Assembly: GCF_008635795.1 (NCBI RefSeq)
Contig: NZ_VWRQ01000019.1
Span: 79,584-143,583 of the forward strand
DNA: 64,000 nt
DNA from: Paenibacillus tepidiphilus
Lineage (GTDB): Bacteria; Bacillota; Bacilli; Paenibacillales; Paenibacillaceae
Reading direction: 5' to 3'
Below the pieces are notes generated by a model. That model ran no database searches, was not told the origin of the DNA, and saw nothing but the letters and a program-made list of their open reading frames with translations. Position 1 is the first letter of the stretch. Every line of letters begins with the position of its first letter. The position numbers were made by a program, and so were the translations under genes. Below are positions 22,739-31,211 of this stretch, in pieces.

Positions 22739-24679
22739 GTGAGAACGATTGGATTGGATATCGGCACCACCTCGATTGCGGGAGTGGTCTACGATTTCAA
22801 GCATAAGACTGTAAATTCCACTATTACAGTAACGTCAGAGACAGGAGCCGCCGGCGGACGGGAATGGGAACGTCTGCAGGACCCGGAAGCCATTGTCCGG
22901 CGGGTGCTGCAGCTGCTGGGACAGCTGCAGCATGAATATCCCGGTGTTGCGGGAATCGGGCTGAGCGGACAGATGCACGGCATCGTCTATACCGACAGCG
23001 AAGGTCAACACACAGGACCGCTGTACACCTGGCAGGATGGCAGAGGGGCCCTGGCCTATAACTCTGCCCGGAGCTATGCAGAGCAGCTCAGTGAAATTAC
23101 CGGGTGCAGCGTAGCTCCGGGCTATGGGCTCGCGACGCATTATTATAATGAGGCGCATGGGCTGGTTCCGCCCGAAGCGGTCAGCTTCTGCACGATTGCC
23201 GACTATGTAGCCATGCGGCTGACCGGCCGGAAGCAGCCGCTGATCGAAGCGACTCAGGCCGCCGGCATCGGCTGCTTCGATCAGCAGCTCGGCGACTTTC
23301 GGAAGCGGGAACTGGCAGAGGCGGGCATTCGGGTGGAGCTGCTGCCGGAAATTGCCCCTTCCGGCTCACAGGCAGGAACTACACCGGGAGGTGTTCCGGT
23401 ATTCACATCCGTAGGCGATAATCAGGCCAGCTTCATGGGCAGCGTACGCCGGCCGGCTGAGTCGGTGCTGCTCAATATCGGTACGGGCAGCCAAGTGTCC
23501 GTATGGCTGGAGGATGCCGCTGCTGCGGCTCCGGCGGAAGGGATGGAGGTGCGCCCCTATCCCGGCGGCGGTGCACTGCTGGTCGGCGCCGCGCTGAGCG
23601 GCGGCAAGTCTTACGCGCTGCTCGAGCGATTCTTCCGGCAGGTGATCGGGACGTATACGGGCCAGGCGCCGCAGGAAATGTACAGCTTCATGGAGCAGCT
23701 GCTGGCCAGCGTGCCGGAGCCTGCGGACGGACTTGCCGTGAACACGCAATTCCTGGGCACCCGAACCGATCCCGCCGCCCGCGGCAGCATTGGGGGGATT
23801 TCGCTGGACAATTTCACGCCCGGCGGCTTGGTGCATGCTTTTCTGCAGGGGATGGTGGACGAGCTGCATGGATTCTTCGCGCCAATTCAGAAGCTTACCG
23901 CCCGGGAATATACGGCTATGGCCGGTTCCGGCAATGCGCTGCGGAACAATCCGGCGCTCTGCGCCAAAGCCCGGGCGACCTTCGGGCTGCCGCTGCTGCT
24001 TAGCGCGGTCCGGGAGGAAGCCGCAGTGGGCGCGGCGCTTTATGCGGCCGTGGGCGCGGGCGGGGTATCCGGCTTCCTGGAAGCCGGGCGCTTCCTGCCC
24101 GCTGCCGCTGCGGTTACCTGGCAGGCAGACCCGCCGGCAAGCAGCCGGGAGGAGCCTGCCGCCCTGGAGCAGCAGCCGCCGCCGGATGCAGAGACCCGCG
24201 CGCGGCTCCTGCGGGCTTACGGCTTGACGCCTGCGGTGCAGGTCGTCTCTATCCAGCCGGGAGCTTCCATCGGCCCGCTTGTCATCGGGGCCACCCGGGC
24301 GGAGCTTGAGGCTGCCGCCGAGGACTATCCGGGCTTCTACAAGGTGGAGTATGACGGGGACGGCCGGGCGGTGTTCATCGAGATCGCCGATCCCGGCGAG
24401 GGCTGCACTTGCCGTCTGGCGGGCTGTGAGGCGGATTTGTTCCATACCAAAGCGGAGGAGCTGATCCCCGTGCTGGACGAGCTGTCACCCTATGACCGGA
24501 ATGATGTTGAAGGGGGCTGTACCTACCGGTTTCCGAACCTCGGGTTAACCTTTTGGCGATCAAACGCCCTTTCGGAAGCGGATTTACAGACGGAGGAATA
24601 TCTGGCTCTTCCGCCTGATATTTTGGAGGATGAAAGACGCTATCTCTGCTTCGAATCGGTCTCTGTCTGGAAGGTATAA
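22739..24679 (+). CDS. FGGY-type sugar kinase with extra C-terminal domain
   Basis: Carbohydrate kinase of 646 residues, longer than the usual 450-520 of the FGGY family. The N-terminal part has the ATP/sugar motif GLDIGTTSIAGVVYD, GLSGQMHGIVY, YTWQDGRG and NIGTGSQVSVWL, close to sedoheptulokinase-like members. After a Pro/Glu-rich linker (about 465-480) there is a separate domain (about 500-646): SIGPLVIGATRAELEAAAED, VFIEIADP, FPNLGLTFWRSNAL, YLCFESVSVW. That domain resembles small stand-alone Bacillus proteins of unknown function and is not part of FGGY kinases. GTG start with GGGGAG upstream. Follows the TetR gene by 24 bases. Confidence 0.85.
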   Translation: MRTIGLDIGTTSIAGVVYDFKHKTVNSTITVTSETGAAGGREWERLQDPEAIVRRVLQLLGQLQHEYPGVAGIGLSGQMHGIVYTDSEGQHTGPLYTWQDGRGALAYNSARSYAEQLSEITGCSVAPGYGLATHYYNEAHGLVPPEAVSFCTIADYVAMRLTGRKQPLIEATQAAGIGCFDQQLGDFRKRELAEAGIRVELLPEIAPSGSQAGTTPGGVPVFTSVGDNQASFMGSVRRPAESVLLNIGTGSQVSVWLEDAAAAAPAEGMEVRPYPGGGALLVGAALSGGKSYALLERFFRQVIGTYTGQAPQEMYSFMEQLLASVPEPADGLAVNTQFLGTRTDPAARGSIGGISLDNFTPGGLVHAFLQGMVDELHGFFAPIQKLTAREYTAMAGSGNALRNNPALCAKARATFGLPLLLSAVREEAAVGAALYAAVGAGGVSGFLEAGRFLPAAAAVTWQADPPASSREEPAALEQQPPPDAETRARLLRAYGLTPAVQVVSIQPGASIGPLVIGATRAELEAAAEDYPGFYKVEYDGDGRAVFIEIADPGEGCTCRLAGCEADLFHTKAEELIPVLDELSPYDRNDVEGGCTYRFPNLGLTFWRSNALSEADLQTEEYLALPPDILEDERRYLCFESVSVWKV

Positions 24680-24716
24680 CGCTGGAAGGTATAAAGAATA
24701 TATCACTTATCAACGG

Positions 24717-24745
24717 CCCTGCCCGCTCTTGCGGCAGGGTTTTTT
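24717..24745 (+). terminator. Terminator of the sugar kinase gene
   Basis: CCCTGCC pairs with GGCAGGG, followed by six T. Confidence 0.9.
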
Positions 24746-24817
24746 GCGTCTGCCTACGGCAAGGCGGTGGACCGCTGGCTCCCGCTTTACAAATATCTTT
24801 CCCTGGGGAAAAACAAT

Positions 24818-24846
24818 TTGACAACAGAAACAATAGGCATTATTTT
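24818..24846 (+). promoter_or_regulatory. Promoter of the metal ABC operon
   Basis: TTGACA (24818-24823), 17-bp spacer, TATTTT (24841-24846). The leader contains two direct CTTAGGA elements (about 24869 and 24905) that could be half-sites of a metal regulator such as an MntR-type protein; this is weak. Confidence 0.55.
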
Positions 24847-24938
24847 AATATATATAAAATAAGTTTCTCTTAGGAAACATTATTTCCAAACCGCACATTA
24901 TTTCACTTAGGACAAAATATTATTCTGGAGGAGAGAAG

Positions 24939-25907
24939 ATGAGAAGCTATGGACTGAAGAATGTAAAGACCCTCGGAGCGGCGCTGGTGACTCTGGCTTT
25001 GTTGACTACGGCATGCGCGCAGGACAACGGGGGGAATGCAGCCGCAGGCGGAGAAGGACGGATCGAGGTGGTGACCACCATCTCGCAAATCGCCGAGCCG
25101 GTCAGCGTTATCGGAGGGGACAAAGTGAACGTGCAGAGTCTGATGGGACCCGGGGTCGATCCGCATCTGTATACCGCTACCCAGGGTGATATCGCCAAGC
25201 TGGGCGACGCCGATCTGATCCTGTACAGCGGCCTGCATCTGGAAGGGCAGATGAGTGAGGTGTTCGAGGAGATCGGCAAGACGCGGCCTACGGTAGCTAT
25301 TTCCGAGCAGATCCCTGAAGATCAGCTGCTGAAGGACGGGGAAGGAGCGACCGACCCGCATGTCTGGTTTGACATTGAGCTGTGGAAGCAAGCCCTGGAG
25401 CATGCCACCGAAGAGCTGAAGAAGCTCTCGCCGGAGGATGCCGGAGCTTTTGAAGAGAATAAAGCCGCCTATTTCGCCGAGCTCGATGCTTTGAATGAAG
25501 CCTCCAAAGCCAAGCTGGCCGAAATCCCGGAAGCCCGGCGGACACTGGTCACAGCCCATGATGCTTTTGGATACTTTGGACGCGCGAATGGCATCAAGGT
25601 AGTCGGACTGCAGGGGCTGAGCACGGAGGATGAATTCGGCGTTTCCGATATTGACGACACGATCGACCTGCTGCTGGAGAATGGTATCCCGGCCGTGTTT
25701 GTGGAGAGCAGCATTAATCCGAAATCGATTGAGGCGGTCATTGAGGGCGCGAAGAGCCAGGGTCATGAGGTCGTTCTGGGCGGTGAGCTGTTCTCGGACG
25801 CCATGGGTGAAGCGGGAACGCCCGAAGGCACCTATCTGGGAATGTACGGGCATAACGTGGATACCATCTACGAAGCGTTAAGCGGAGGGGGCGGCGGCAG
25901 TGAGTGA
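24939..25907 (+). CDS. Metal ABC transporter substrate-binding lipoprotein
   Basis: Surface lipoprotein of 322 residues, lipobox LLTTAC (Cys 26), cluster A-I metal-binding family (TroA/MntA/ZnuA). Metal ligands are visible: His in GPGVDPHLY, His in DPHVWFD, His in LVTAHDAFGYF and the C-terminal Asp/Glu region. The His-rich loop common in zinc-specific proteins is absent and the operon has two permeases, which favours manganese, though zinc cannot be ruled out. GGAGGAGAG precedes the start. The stop overlaps the ATPase gene by eight bases. Confidence 0.92.
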   Translation: MRSYGLKNVKTLGAALVTLALLTTACAQDNGGNAAAGGEGRIEVVTTISQIAEPVSVIGGDKVNVQSLMGPGVDPHLYTATQGDIAKLGDADLILYSGLHLEGQMSEVFEEIGKTRPTVAISEQIPEDQLLKDGEGATDPHVWFDIELWKQALEHATEELKKLSPEDAGAFEENKAAYFAELDALNEASKAKLAEIPEARRTLVTAHDAFGYFGRANGIKVVGLQGLSTEDEFGVSDIDDTIDLLLENGIPAVFVESSINPKSIEAVIEGAKSQGHEVVLGGELFSDAMGEAGTPEGTYLGMYGHNVDTIYEALSGGGGGSE

Positions 25908-26628
25908 TCTTGTTGTTGCAGGCTTAAGCGCCTCTTACCGGCAAAATAAAGTGCTGCACGACGTCTCCTTCCGGGTGCAGCCCGGAACGCTGACGGCGAT
26001 TGTCGGACCCAACGGGGCCGGCAAATCGACGCTGCTGAAGGTGATGCTGGGACTGCATCCCAGACTGTCCGGCGAGGTGAGCTTCTGGGGCGCTCCGTTC
26101 GCACAGGTCAAGACGCGGATCGGCTATGTGCCGCAGCGCGGCTCGGTCGATTGGGATTTCCCGACGGATGCGCTCGATGTGGTGACGATGGGCCTCTACG
26201 GCAAGGTCGGCTGGCTGAGACGGCCCAAGGCCGCCCACCGTGAGCAGGCGATGGCAGCGCTGGAGAAGATGGGCATGGCCGGCTATGCCCGCCGCCAGAT
26301 CAGCCAGCTGTCCGGCGGACAGCAGCAGCGGGTCTTCCTGGCCCGGGCCTTGGTGCAGAACTCAGACCTGTACTTCCTGGATGAGCCGCTGGCCGGCGTC
26401 GACGCCGCCACCGAGACGGCGATTATGACTACGCTGCGGCTCCTGAAGGAGCAGGGCAAGACCGTCATGGTGGTCCACCATGATCTGCATACCGTCGAAG
26501 AGTATTTCGATCATGTGCTGCTGCTGAACCGGACGGTGGTTGCCCATGGGGGCACAGCGGAGGCTTTTACCAAAGACCAGGTGTACCGCGCCTATGGCGG
26601 GGCATTGCGCTGGACCGGAGGTGCGTGA
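25900..26628 (+). CDS. Metal ABC transporter ATP-binding protein
   Basis: Cytoplasmic ATPase of 242 residues powering the uptake system. Walker A GPNGAGKST, Q-loop region GYVPQRGSVDWDFP typical of metal-type ATPases, signature LSGGQQQR, Walker B LYFLDEP and switch His in VVHHD. Begins inside the 3' end of the binding-protein gene; the next start is four bases after its stop, so all four genes form one operon. Confidence 0.95.
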   Translation: MSDLVVAGLSASYRQNKVLHDVSFRVQPGTLTAIVGPNGAGKSTLLKVMLGLHPRLSGEVSFWGAPFAQVKTRIGYVPQRGSVDWDFPTDALDVVTMGLYGKVGWLRRPKAAHREQAMAALEKMGMAGYARRQISQLSGGQQQRVFLARALVQNSDLYFLDEPLAGVDAATETAIMTTLRLLKEQGKTVMVVHHDLHTVEEYFDHVLLLNRTVVAHGGTAEAFTKDQVYRAYGGALRWTGGA

Positions 26629-26631
26629 TTG

Positions 26632-27552
26632 ATGATTGCCGGACTCTCACCGAATACCCAGTGGGTATTGTTCAGCACCTTGATTCTGGGGATGGCTGCC
26701 GGGCTGATCGGCTGTCTGGCTTACTGGAAAAGACAGAGCCTCATGAGCGACGCCCTTTCCCATGCCGCCCTGCCGGGCGTTGTCATCGCCTTTGCGCTGC
26801 TGGGCTTCAAGAGTATTCCCGGCATGATCGCCGGGGCGGCCGTGAGTGCGCTGCTCGGCTTTCTGTTCATCCAGTGGATTCAGTCCTCGTCCAAAATCAA
26901 AGAGGATACGGCGATGGGAATTATCCTGTCGATCTTCTTCGGGCTCGGCATGATGCTCTTGTCCATCGTCAACCGTACGGCCGGCGGCGGGCAGAGCGGG
27001 CTGGACTCCTTCATCTTCGGGCAAGCCGCCTCAATGACCGGCAAGGATGTGCGGACAATGTCGGCGCTGGCGCTGGCCGTGATTGCCGCAGTCGCCATCG
27101 GCTTCAAGGAGTGGAAGCTGTTTCTGTTCGACAGTGATTTTGCCAGAGGGCTCGGGCTTTCCGGGAAGCTGATGAACGGCATTTATATGACGCTGCTGAT
27201 TCTTGTCATCGTTATCGGCATCCAGGCCGTCGGCGTCATCCTGATGTCGGCGCTGCTGATTATTCCGCCGGTCAGCGCCAGATACTGGACGCAATCCTTC
27301 AAGCGGATGCTGATCCTCTCGGCGCTGTTCGGCGGCGGGGCAGGGGCGGCCGGAACGTGGATCAGCACGCTGGGCAAAGGATGGCCCACGGGTCCTTTTA
27401 TCGTGGTGGTGTCGTCCTCGCTGTTCCTGATTTCCCTTGTCTTCGGCTTCCAGAAGGGCTGGCTGGCGAAATGGCGCCATGTGCAGGCCCATAAACGGCA
27501 AGCAGCAGAACCGCTGCGGCAGAATGCACGGAAGGAGGAGAGTGCCGTATGA
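26632..27552 (+). CDS. Metal ABC transporter permease 1
   Basis: Membrane protein of 306 residues of the ABC-3 permease family with about eight to nine helices. MSDALSHAALPGVVIAF is the typical N-terminal segment. The start is the ATG at 26632 with CGGAGG upstream. A charged tail (QAHKRQAAEPLRQNARKEE) is cytoplasmic. Overlaps permease 2 by four bases. The hetero-permease layout is like Bacillus MntCD. Confidence 0.93.
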   Translation: MIAGLSPNTQWVLFSTLILGMAAGLIGCLAYWKRQSLMSDALSHAALPGVVIAFALLGFKSIPGMIAGAAVSALLGFLFIQWIQSSSKIKEDTAMGIILSIFFGLGMMLLSIVNRTAGGGQSGLDSFIFGQAASMTGKDVRTMSALALAVIAAVAIGFKEWKLFLFDSDFARGLGLSGKLMNGIYMTLLILVIVIGIQAVGVILMSALLIIPPVSARYWTQSFKRMLILSALFGGGAGAAGTWISTLGKGWPTGPFIVVVSSSLFLISLVFGFQKGWLAKWRHVQAHKRQAAEPLRQNARKEESAV

Positions 27553-28436
27553 GCTATACCGGCTGGATTCTGCTTACGGCTTCGCTGGTCGGATTAACCT
27601 GCGGCATTGTCGGCACCTTCCTGATCCTGCGGCGGATGGCGATGATGGCCGATGCCATCAGCCACAGCGTGCTGCTGGGCATCGTTGTTGCCTACCTCAT
27701 CACCAGACAGCTGAGCGGCGGGCATATGCTGATCGGCTCCATCGCTGCCGGGCTGCTCACCGCCCTGCTGGTCCAGTTCCTGCATTCGCGCGGCGTGGCC
27801 CATGACGCCTCCATCGGAGTTGTGTTTACGACACTCTTCGCTGCAGGAGTCATTCTGATTGCCACACAGGTGGGCAACGCCCATCTGGATGTGAAGCATG
27901 CGCTCATGGGCGAGATCACCTTCGTGCCGTGGAACACAGTGGATGTCCCGTGGATCGGCGCGGTTCCCCAGGCGACGCTGCTGCTCTTCATCGTGCTGCT
28001 CATCGTCCTTACTGTAATCCTCGCACTGTACAAAGAGTGGAAGATCACCTCCTTTGATCCGGCGCTGGCGGCCAGTCTGGGCTTGCCGGTAGCCCTGATG
28101 CACTATCTGTTCATGACGCTGGTATCCGTGACCACCGTGGCCTCCTTCGACGCCGTCGGCGCGATCATGGTCGTGGCGATGCTGATTACTCCGGCTGCGG
28201 CCGCCTATCTGTGGACGGAACGGCTGTCCGTGATGCTGCTGCTCAGCTGCGCTTTCGGTGTTCTGGCGGCGGTGGCCGGCTACTATATTGCGGTGCTGCT
28301 CGACACTTCCATTTCCGGCTCGATGGCTTTTGCCGCAGGGCTGGTGTTCATCGTCAGCTTTCTGGTGTCGCCTACCAGCGGGGTGCTCGCCAGGCGCTTC
28401 CGGGCACCGGCCATTGCAGAGGAGCAGGGGCGCTAA
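27549..28436 (+). CDS. Metal ABC transporter permease 2
   Basis: Membrane protein of 295 residues of the same ABC-3 family as the preceding gene (LRRMAMMADAISHSVLLGIVVAYL). It would pair with permease 1 to form the channel. ATGA overlap with the upstream stop and AAGGAGGAGAG upstream. It is last in the operon; a terminator follows at 28494. Confidence 0.93.
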   Translation: MSYTGWILLTASLVGLTCGIVGTFLILRRMAMMADAISHSVLLGIVVAYLITRQLSGGHMLIGSIAAGLLTALLVQFLHSRGVAHDASIGVVFTTLFAAGVILIATQVGNAHLDVKHALMGEITFVPWNTVDVPWIGAVPQATLLLFIVLLIVLTVILALYKEWKITSFDPALAASLGLPVALMHYLFMTLVSVTTVASFDAVGAIMVVAMLITPAAAAYLWTERLSVMLLLSCAFGVLAAVAGYYIAVLLDTSISGSMAFAAGLVFIVSFLVSPTSGVLARRFRAPAIAEEQGR

Positions 28437-28493
28437 CCCGGCAAATGCGGGCGGGAAGATTTCCACAGCTCCAATAAGAAGAAGCTTAAACAC

Positions 28494-28540
28494 GCAGAGC
28501 AGCGATCCTCCGCTAAGGGAGAATGCTGCTCTGCTTATTT
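28494..28540. terminator. Terminator after the metal ABC operon
   Basis: GCAGAGCAGC pairs with GCTGCTCTGC, followed by TTATTTT. It lies between convergent genes and may act both ways. Confidence 0.85.
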
Positions 28541-28564
28541 TGCCATGAAGCCCTGCCTGTTGCT

Positions 28565-29206
28565 CTACCGGATGAACATCCGGGGAAATTGTCTGATGAT
28601 CGCTTCGCTGAGGGCATCGGCTATCATCAGGGCTTCCCGCTCAATACGGTCAAATAAATCGACGCTCTCCTTGTACTCCCCGTTCAGGATCGTGACGGCT
28701 TCCGCTTTGGTCATCTGCAGATGGGAATAGAAGAGCTTCTTGAATGCAGGCTTGGATAAGTAAGGGTTGATGCGGGTCAGAAAATTGATGATCTGGTCGG
28801 CGTTGGCGTACCATTTATTCTCCGCTTCCGCTGCGGCTACGGTGTCGCCTTTCTTGGCTGCCTTGACCAGATCGGCAGCGATAACGAGATGTTCATGGAT
28901 CAGGTTCGTGTAGGCGTCGGCGATCTTGGATCCGTAAAAAGGCTGGAGCGCAGCCCCCATATCCGCGGGATTGCGCAGCAGACGGGCTGTAACCACATCG
29001 GTGTCGGGCAGCGTGAACGCCAGGCTGTTGATGAACAGGCGCGTCCAGGTCACATGCTGCTCCCAGAGCAGGCGCATATGATTGCGGAAAGTCAGCTCGG
29101 ACGGGGTGATACACCTGACTTGCGGTCCCCGATAAGCGGGGCGGAACATGGGTGCAGGGTGAAGTCCTGCATATTCGGGAGCACGGTCTCCCCGGTGGGT
29201 GTACAT
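28565..29206 (-). CDS. Uncharacterised helical-bundle protein
   Basis: Protein of 213 residues, predicted all-helical. After a short N-terminal tail it has RNHMRLLWEQHVTWTRLFI, a second helix with NLIHEHLVIAADLVKAAKKG, a third with NKWYANADQIINFL and a final helix with LFDRIEREALMIADALS. The regular His and Glu residues suggest a metal- or ligand-binding four-helix bundle. Similar Bacillus proteins are sometimes labelled acetylglutamate kinase, but no kinase motif is present, so that name is rejected. Start at 29206 with AAGGAGG; a longer frame upstream has no ribosome site. Divergent from the GntR gene. Confidence 0.7.
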   Translation of the reverse strand: MYTHRGDRAPEYAGLHPAPMFRPAYRGPQVRCITPSELTFRNHMRLLWEQHVTWTRLFINSLAFTLPDTDVVTARLLRNPADMGAALQPFYGSKIADAYTNLIHEHLVIAADLVKAAKKGDTVAAAEAENKWYANADQIINFLTRINPYLSKPAFKKLFYSHLQMTKAEAVTILNGEYKESVDLFDRIEREALMIADALSEAIIRQFPRMFIR

Positions 29207-29365
29207 ACTTATAGCCTCCTTATACATACCTTTAGCCATCATATGCCGTTTCGCCCAAGGCGTTCTGAGGTGTCTTTTGCTTTTGCTGTGAACGGATTTC
29301 TGTCTTTTCAAGCGATTCCGATAATGCTACCATAAAGTAAAAACGCAAAGGATTTGTGGCATAAC

Positions 29366-30013
29366 ATGTCAGACCCTTCTTTGGAAATGAAAGCTTATAA
29401 GGAAATACGCCGGCGGCTGATTGAGGCCGAATACCTGCCCGGAACACTGCTGTCGGAGAATGAGCTTGCGGAGAATCTGCAAATGAGCAGGACTCCCGTG
29501 CGCGCTGCAATTTCACAGCTGGTGTCCGAGGGGTTCGTGGAGTCATTCCGCGGCCGGGGCATTCTGGTAAAAGAAATCACTTTCCGCGAGTACGCCGAAA
29601 TGCTGGAGATGCTTGTATCCATGCAATTGTATGCGTTGACCACCGCCGAAAGGCGCAGGCTGGAGTTCGACCTGGACGCGTTGAAGACGCAGCTTGACAA
29701 GCAGGCTGCAGCCAAGGAAGCCAATGACCCTTACGGCTATTATGAGAGCTTTCTGGAATTTATCGAGACCCTGATCCTGCCGCTGCATAACCGGCATATG
29801 CATGGCGTCCTTAACCAGCTGAGGGGCAAAATTCTGTTCAAGATGGTATCCAACCGCAAGCTCTATCCCCAATACAAACCCCACAAATCGCTGGAATATA
29901 ACCGCAAGGCTTATGAAGCCTTGGTGAAGAATGATCTGGCCGCAACGAAGGCGGCGGTGCAGGAAATTTACACAACAACGTATGAACACTTGATAACGAA
30001 CGGATTTATATAA
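29366..30013 (+). CDS. GntR-family transcriptional regulator
   Basis: Regulator of 215 residues: an N-terminal winged helix (KAYKEIRRRLIEAEYLPGTLLSENELAENLQMSRTPVRAAISQL, about residues 8-50) and an FCD-like all-helical effector domain, so FadR subfamily. The ATG at 29366 is used; a TTG four codons earlier sits too close to AAAGGA. A terminator follows, then the phosphoesterase/ABC operon, whose promoter carries an inverted repeat that is a good candidate operator for this protein. Confidence 0.88.
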   Translation: MSDPSLEMKAYKEIRRRLIEAEYLPGTLLSENELAENLQMSRTPVRAAISQLVSEGFVESFRGRGILVKEITFREYAEMLEMLVSMQLYALTTAERRRLEFDLDALKTQLDKQAAAKEANDPYGYYESFLEFIETLILPLHNRHMHGVLNQLRGKILFKMVSNRKLYPQYKPHKSLEYNRKAYEALVKNDLAATKAAVQEIYTTTYEHLITNGFI

Positions 30014-30022
30014 TCATTGCGA

Positions 30023-30058
30023 AGAGCTTCCGGAGATTGCTGCGGAGGCTCTTTTTTT
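30023..30058 (+). terminator. Terminator of the GntR gene
   Basis: AGAGCTTCCG pairs with CGGAGGCTCT (one G-U pair), followed by seven T. Confidence 0.9.
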
Positions 30059-30109
30059 ATGGCATACCGGCAGTTTGCCTGTAATCGGTGTTCTTGATAG
30101 AGAATTATC

Positions 30110-30158
30110 TTTAACAAAAATAATCTCTTTTTTTAATATACAACTTACATACAAGTTG
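30110..30158 (+). promoter_or_regulatory. Promoter and inverted-repeat operator of the phosphoesterase/ABC operon
   Basis: Candidate -35 TTTAAC (30110-30115), 17-bp spacer and -10 TTAATA (30133-30138). CAACTT-ACATAC-AAGTTG (30141-30158) is an inverted repeat over the expected transcription start, a position for repression, most simply by the adjacent GntR protein. Confidence 0.6.
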
Positions 30159-30207
30159 CATACTTTTATTCGGGACCACTATTAACCCTGAAGGAGAGAT
30201 TGACAGA

Positions 30208-31203
30208 ATGACAGTGCAGTTGAACCGTGAGCGCAGTGAACTGTTTGTTGACGAGACATGGATATCCACGGATAAACGTCCCTGGTTTGGACAATTGCCG
30301 GAAGAGCTGGGCGGGGATTTCTCTTTTGCCGTAATGGGAGACCGCTGCGGGATGATGACAGCCGGTGTGTTCGAGCAAGGGCTTGAGCTTCTGCAGGATC
30401 TGCGGCCGGACTTCGTTCTCTTCGTGGGAGATTTGGTGGAAGGATACTGGAAGAATGCAGAGGATGCCCGCGGGGAGTGGGCGTATATTGACGGTGTCAT
30501 TGCGAAGGCGGGGCTGCCGTTCTTCCAGACGATCGGCAACCATGATTTCGGGACGCAGGCGATGGCCGATGTGTGGCATGAACGGAAGGGGCATGAATAT
30601 TATGCATTCCGCACCGGCGGTGCACTATTCCTGGTCCTGAATACAGAAGATCCGTTCGAGGCATTGCCGGACGAATTCATTGAGATTGTAAAGCGGGCGA
30701 CAGCTAACGTCCATCGCGAGCCGGAGCATGCGCTGGAACATCTTCATGCGTTCAACGAGGAGATTATCGGACATTTGACGCCGGAGCAGATGGGCATGAT
30801 GTTCCAGGTGAAGCTGGGCATCAGCGACCGGCAGCTGGCGTTCTTCGAGAAGGTACTGGCTGAGCATGCCGATGTGCAGCATACCTTCGTGAGTATGCAT
30901 AAGCCGGGCTGGAAAGCGGATAATGCCAATTTCGCCCGTCTGGAGCAGCTGCTTGCCGCCCGGCCTTATACGGTATTCGCGGGCCATTTCCATACCCTGG
31001 AGCATAGCCGGACAGAGAACCGGACCTGTATCCAGCTCGGACGTACAGGCGCGGCTCCCCATGGGACCGGACGTGCGGACGACAATCTGATGCTCTGGGT
31101 CAATGTCCGGGGCGGACAGCCAAGCTTCCGGGTGATTCACCTGGACGGGGTTACCCCCGTAGAAGACTATGCGCCTAAACTGCATGCACATTCGGAAGGG
31201 TGA
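30208..31203 (+). CDS. Calcineurin-like metallophosphoesterase
   Basis: Phosphoesterase of 331 residues with the two-metal fold. Motifs: VMGDRCG (first motif, with Cys where His is usual), FVGDLVEG, TIGNHDF, SMHKPGW and AGHFHTLEH. No signal peptide, so cytoplasmic. The Cys in the first motif is also seen in some family members, and metal selection may differ. It is first gene of an operon with a second phosphoesterase, a sugar-type ABC transporter and a tyrosine phosphatase, so a phosphodiester or phosphomonoester imported by the transporter is a likely substrate. Confidence 0.88.
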   Translation: MTVQLNRERSELFVDETWISTDKRPWFGQLPEELGGDFSFAVMGDRCGMMTAGVFEQGLELLQDLRPDFVLFVGDLVEGYWKNAEDARGEWAYIDGVIAKAGLPFFQTIGNHDFGTQAMADVWHERKGHEYYAFRTGGALFLVLNTEDPFEALPDEFIEIVKRATANVHREPEHALEHLHAFNEEIIGHLTPEQMGMMFQVKLGISDRQLAFFEKVLAEHADVQHTFVSMHKPGWKADNANFARLEQLLAARPYTVFAGHFHTLEHSRTENRTCIQLGRTGAAPHGTGRADDNLMLWVNVRGGQPSFRVIHLDGVTPVEDYAPKLHAHSEG

Positions 31204-31211
31204 GAGAGTCC

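Noticed and set aside
28565..29206. Annotation as acetylglutamate kinase
   Set aside because: No amino-acid kinase motifs; the protein is all-helical.
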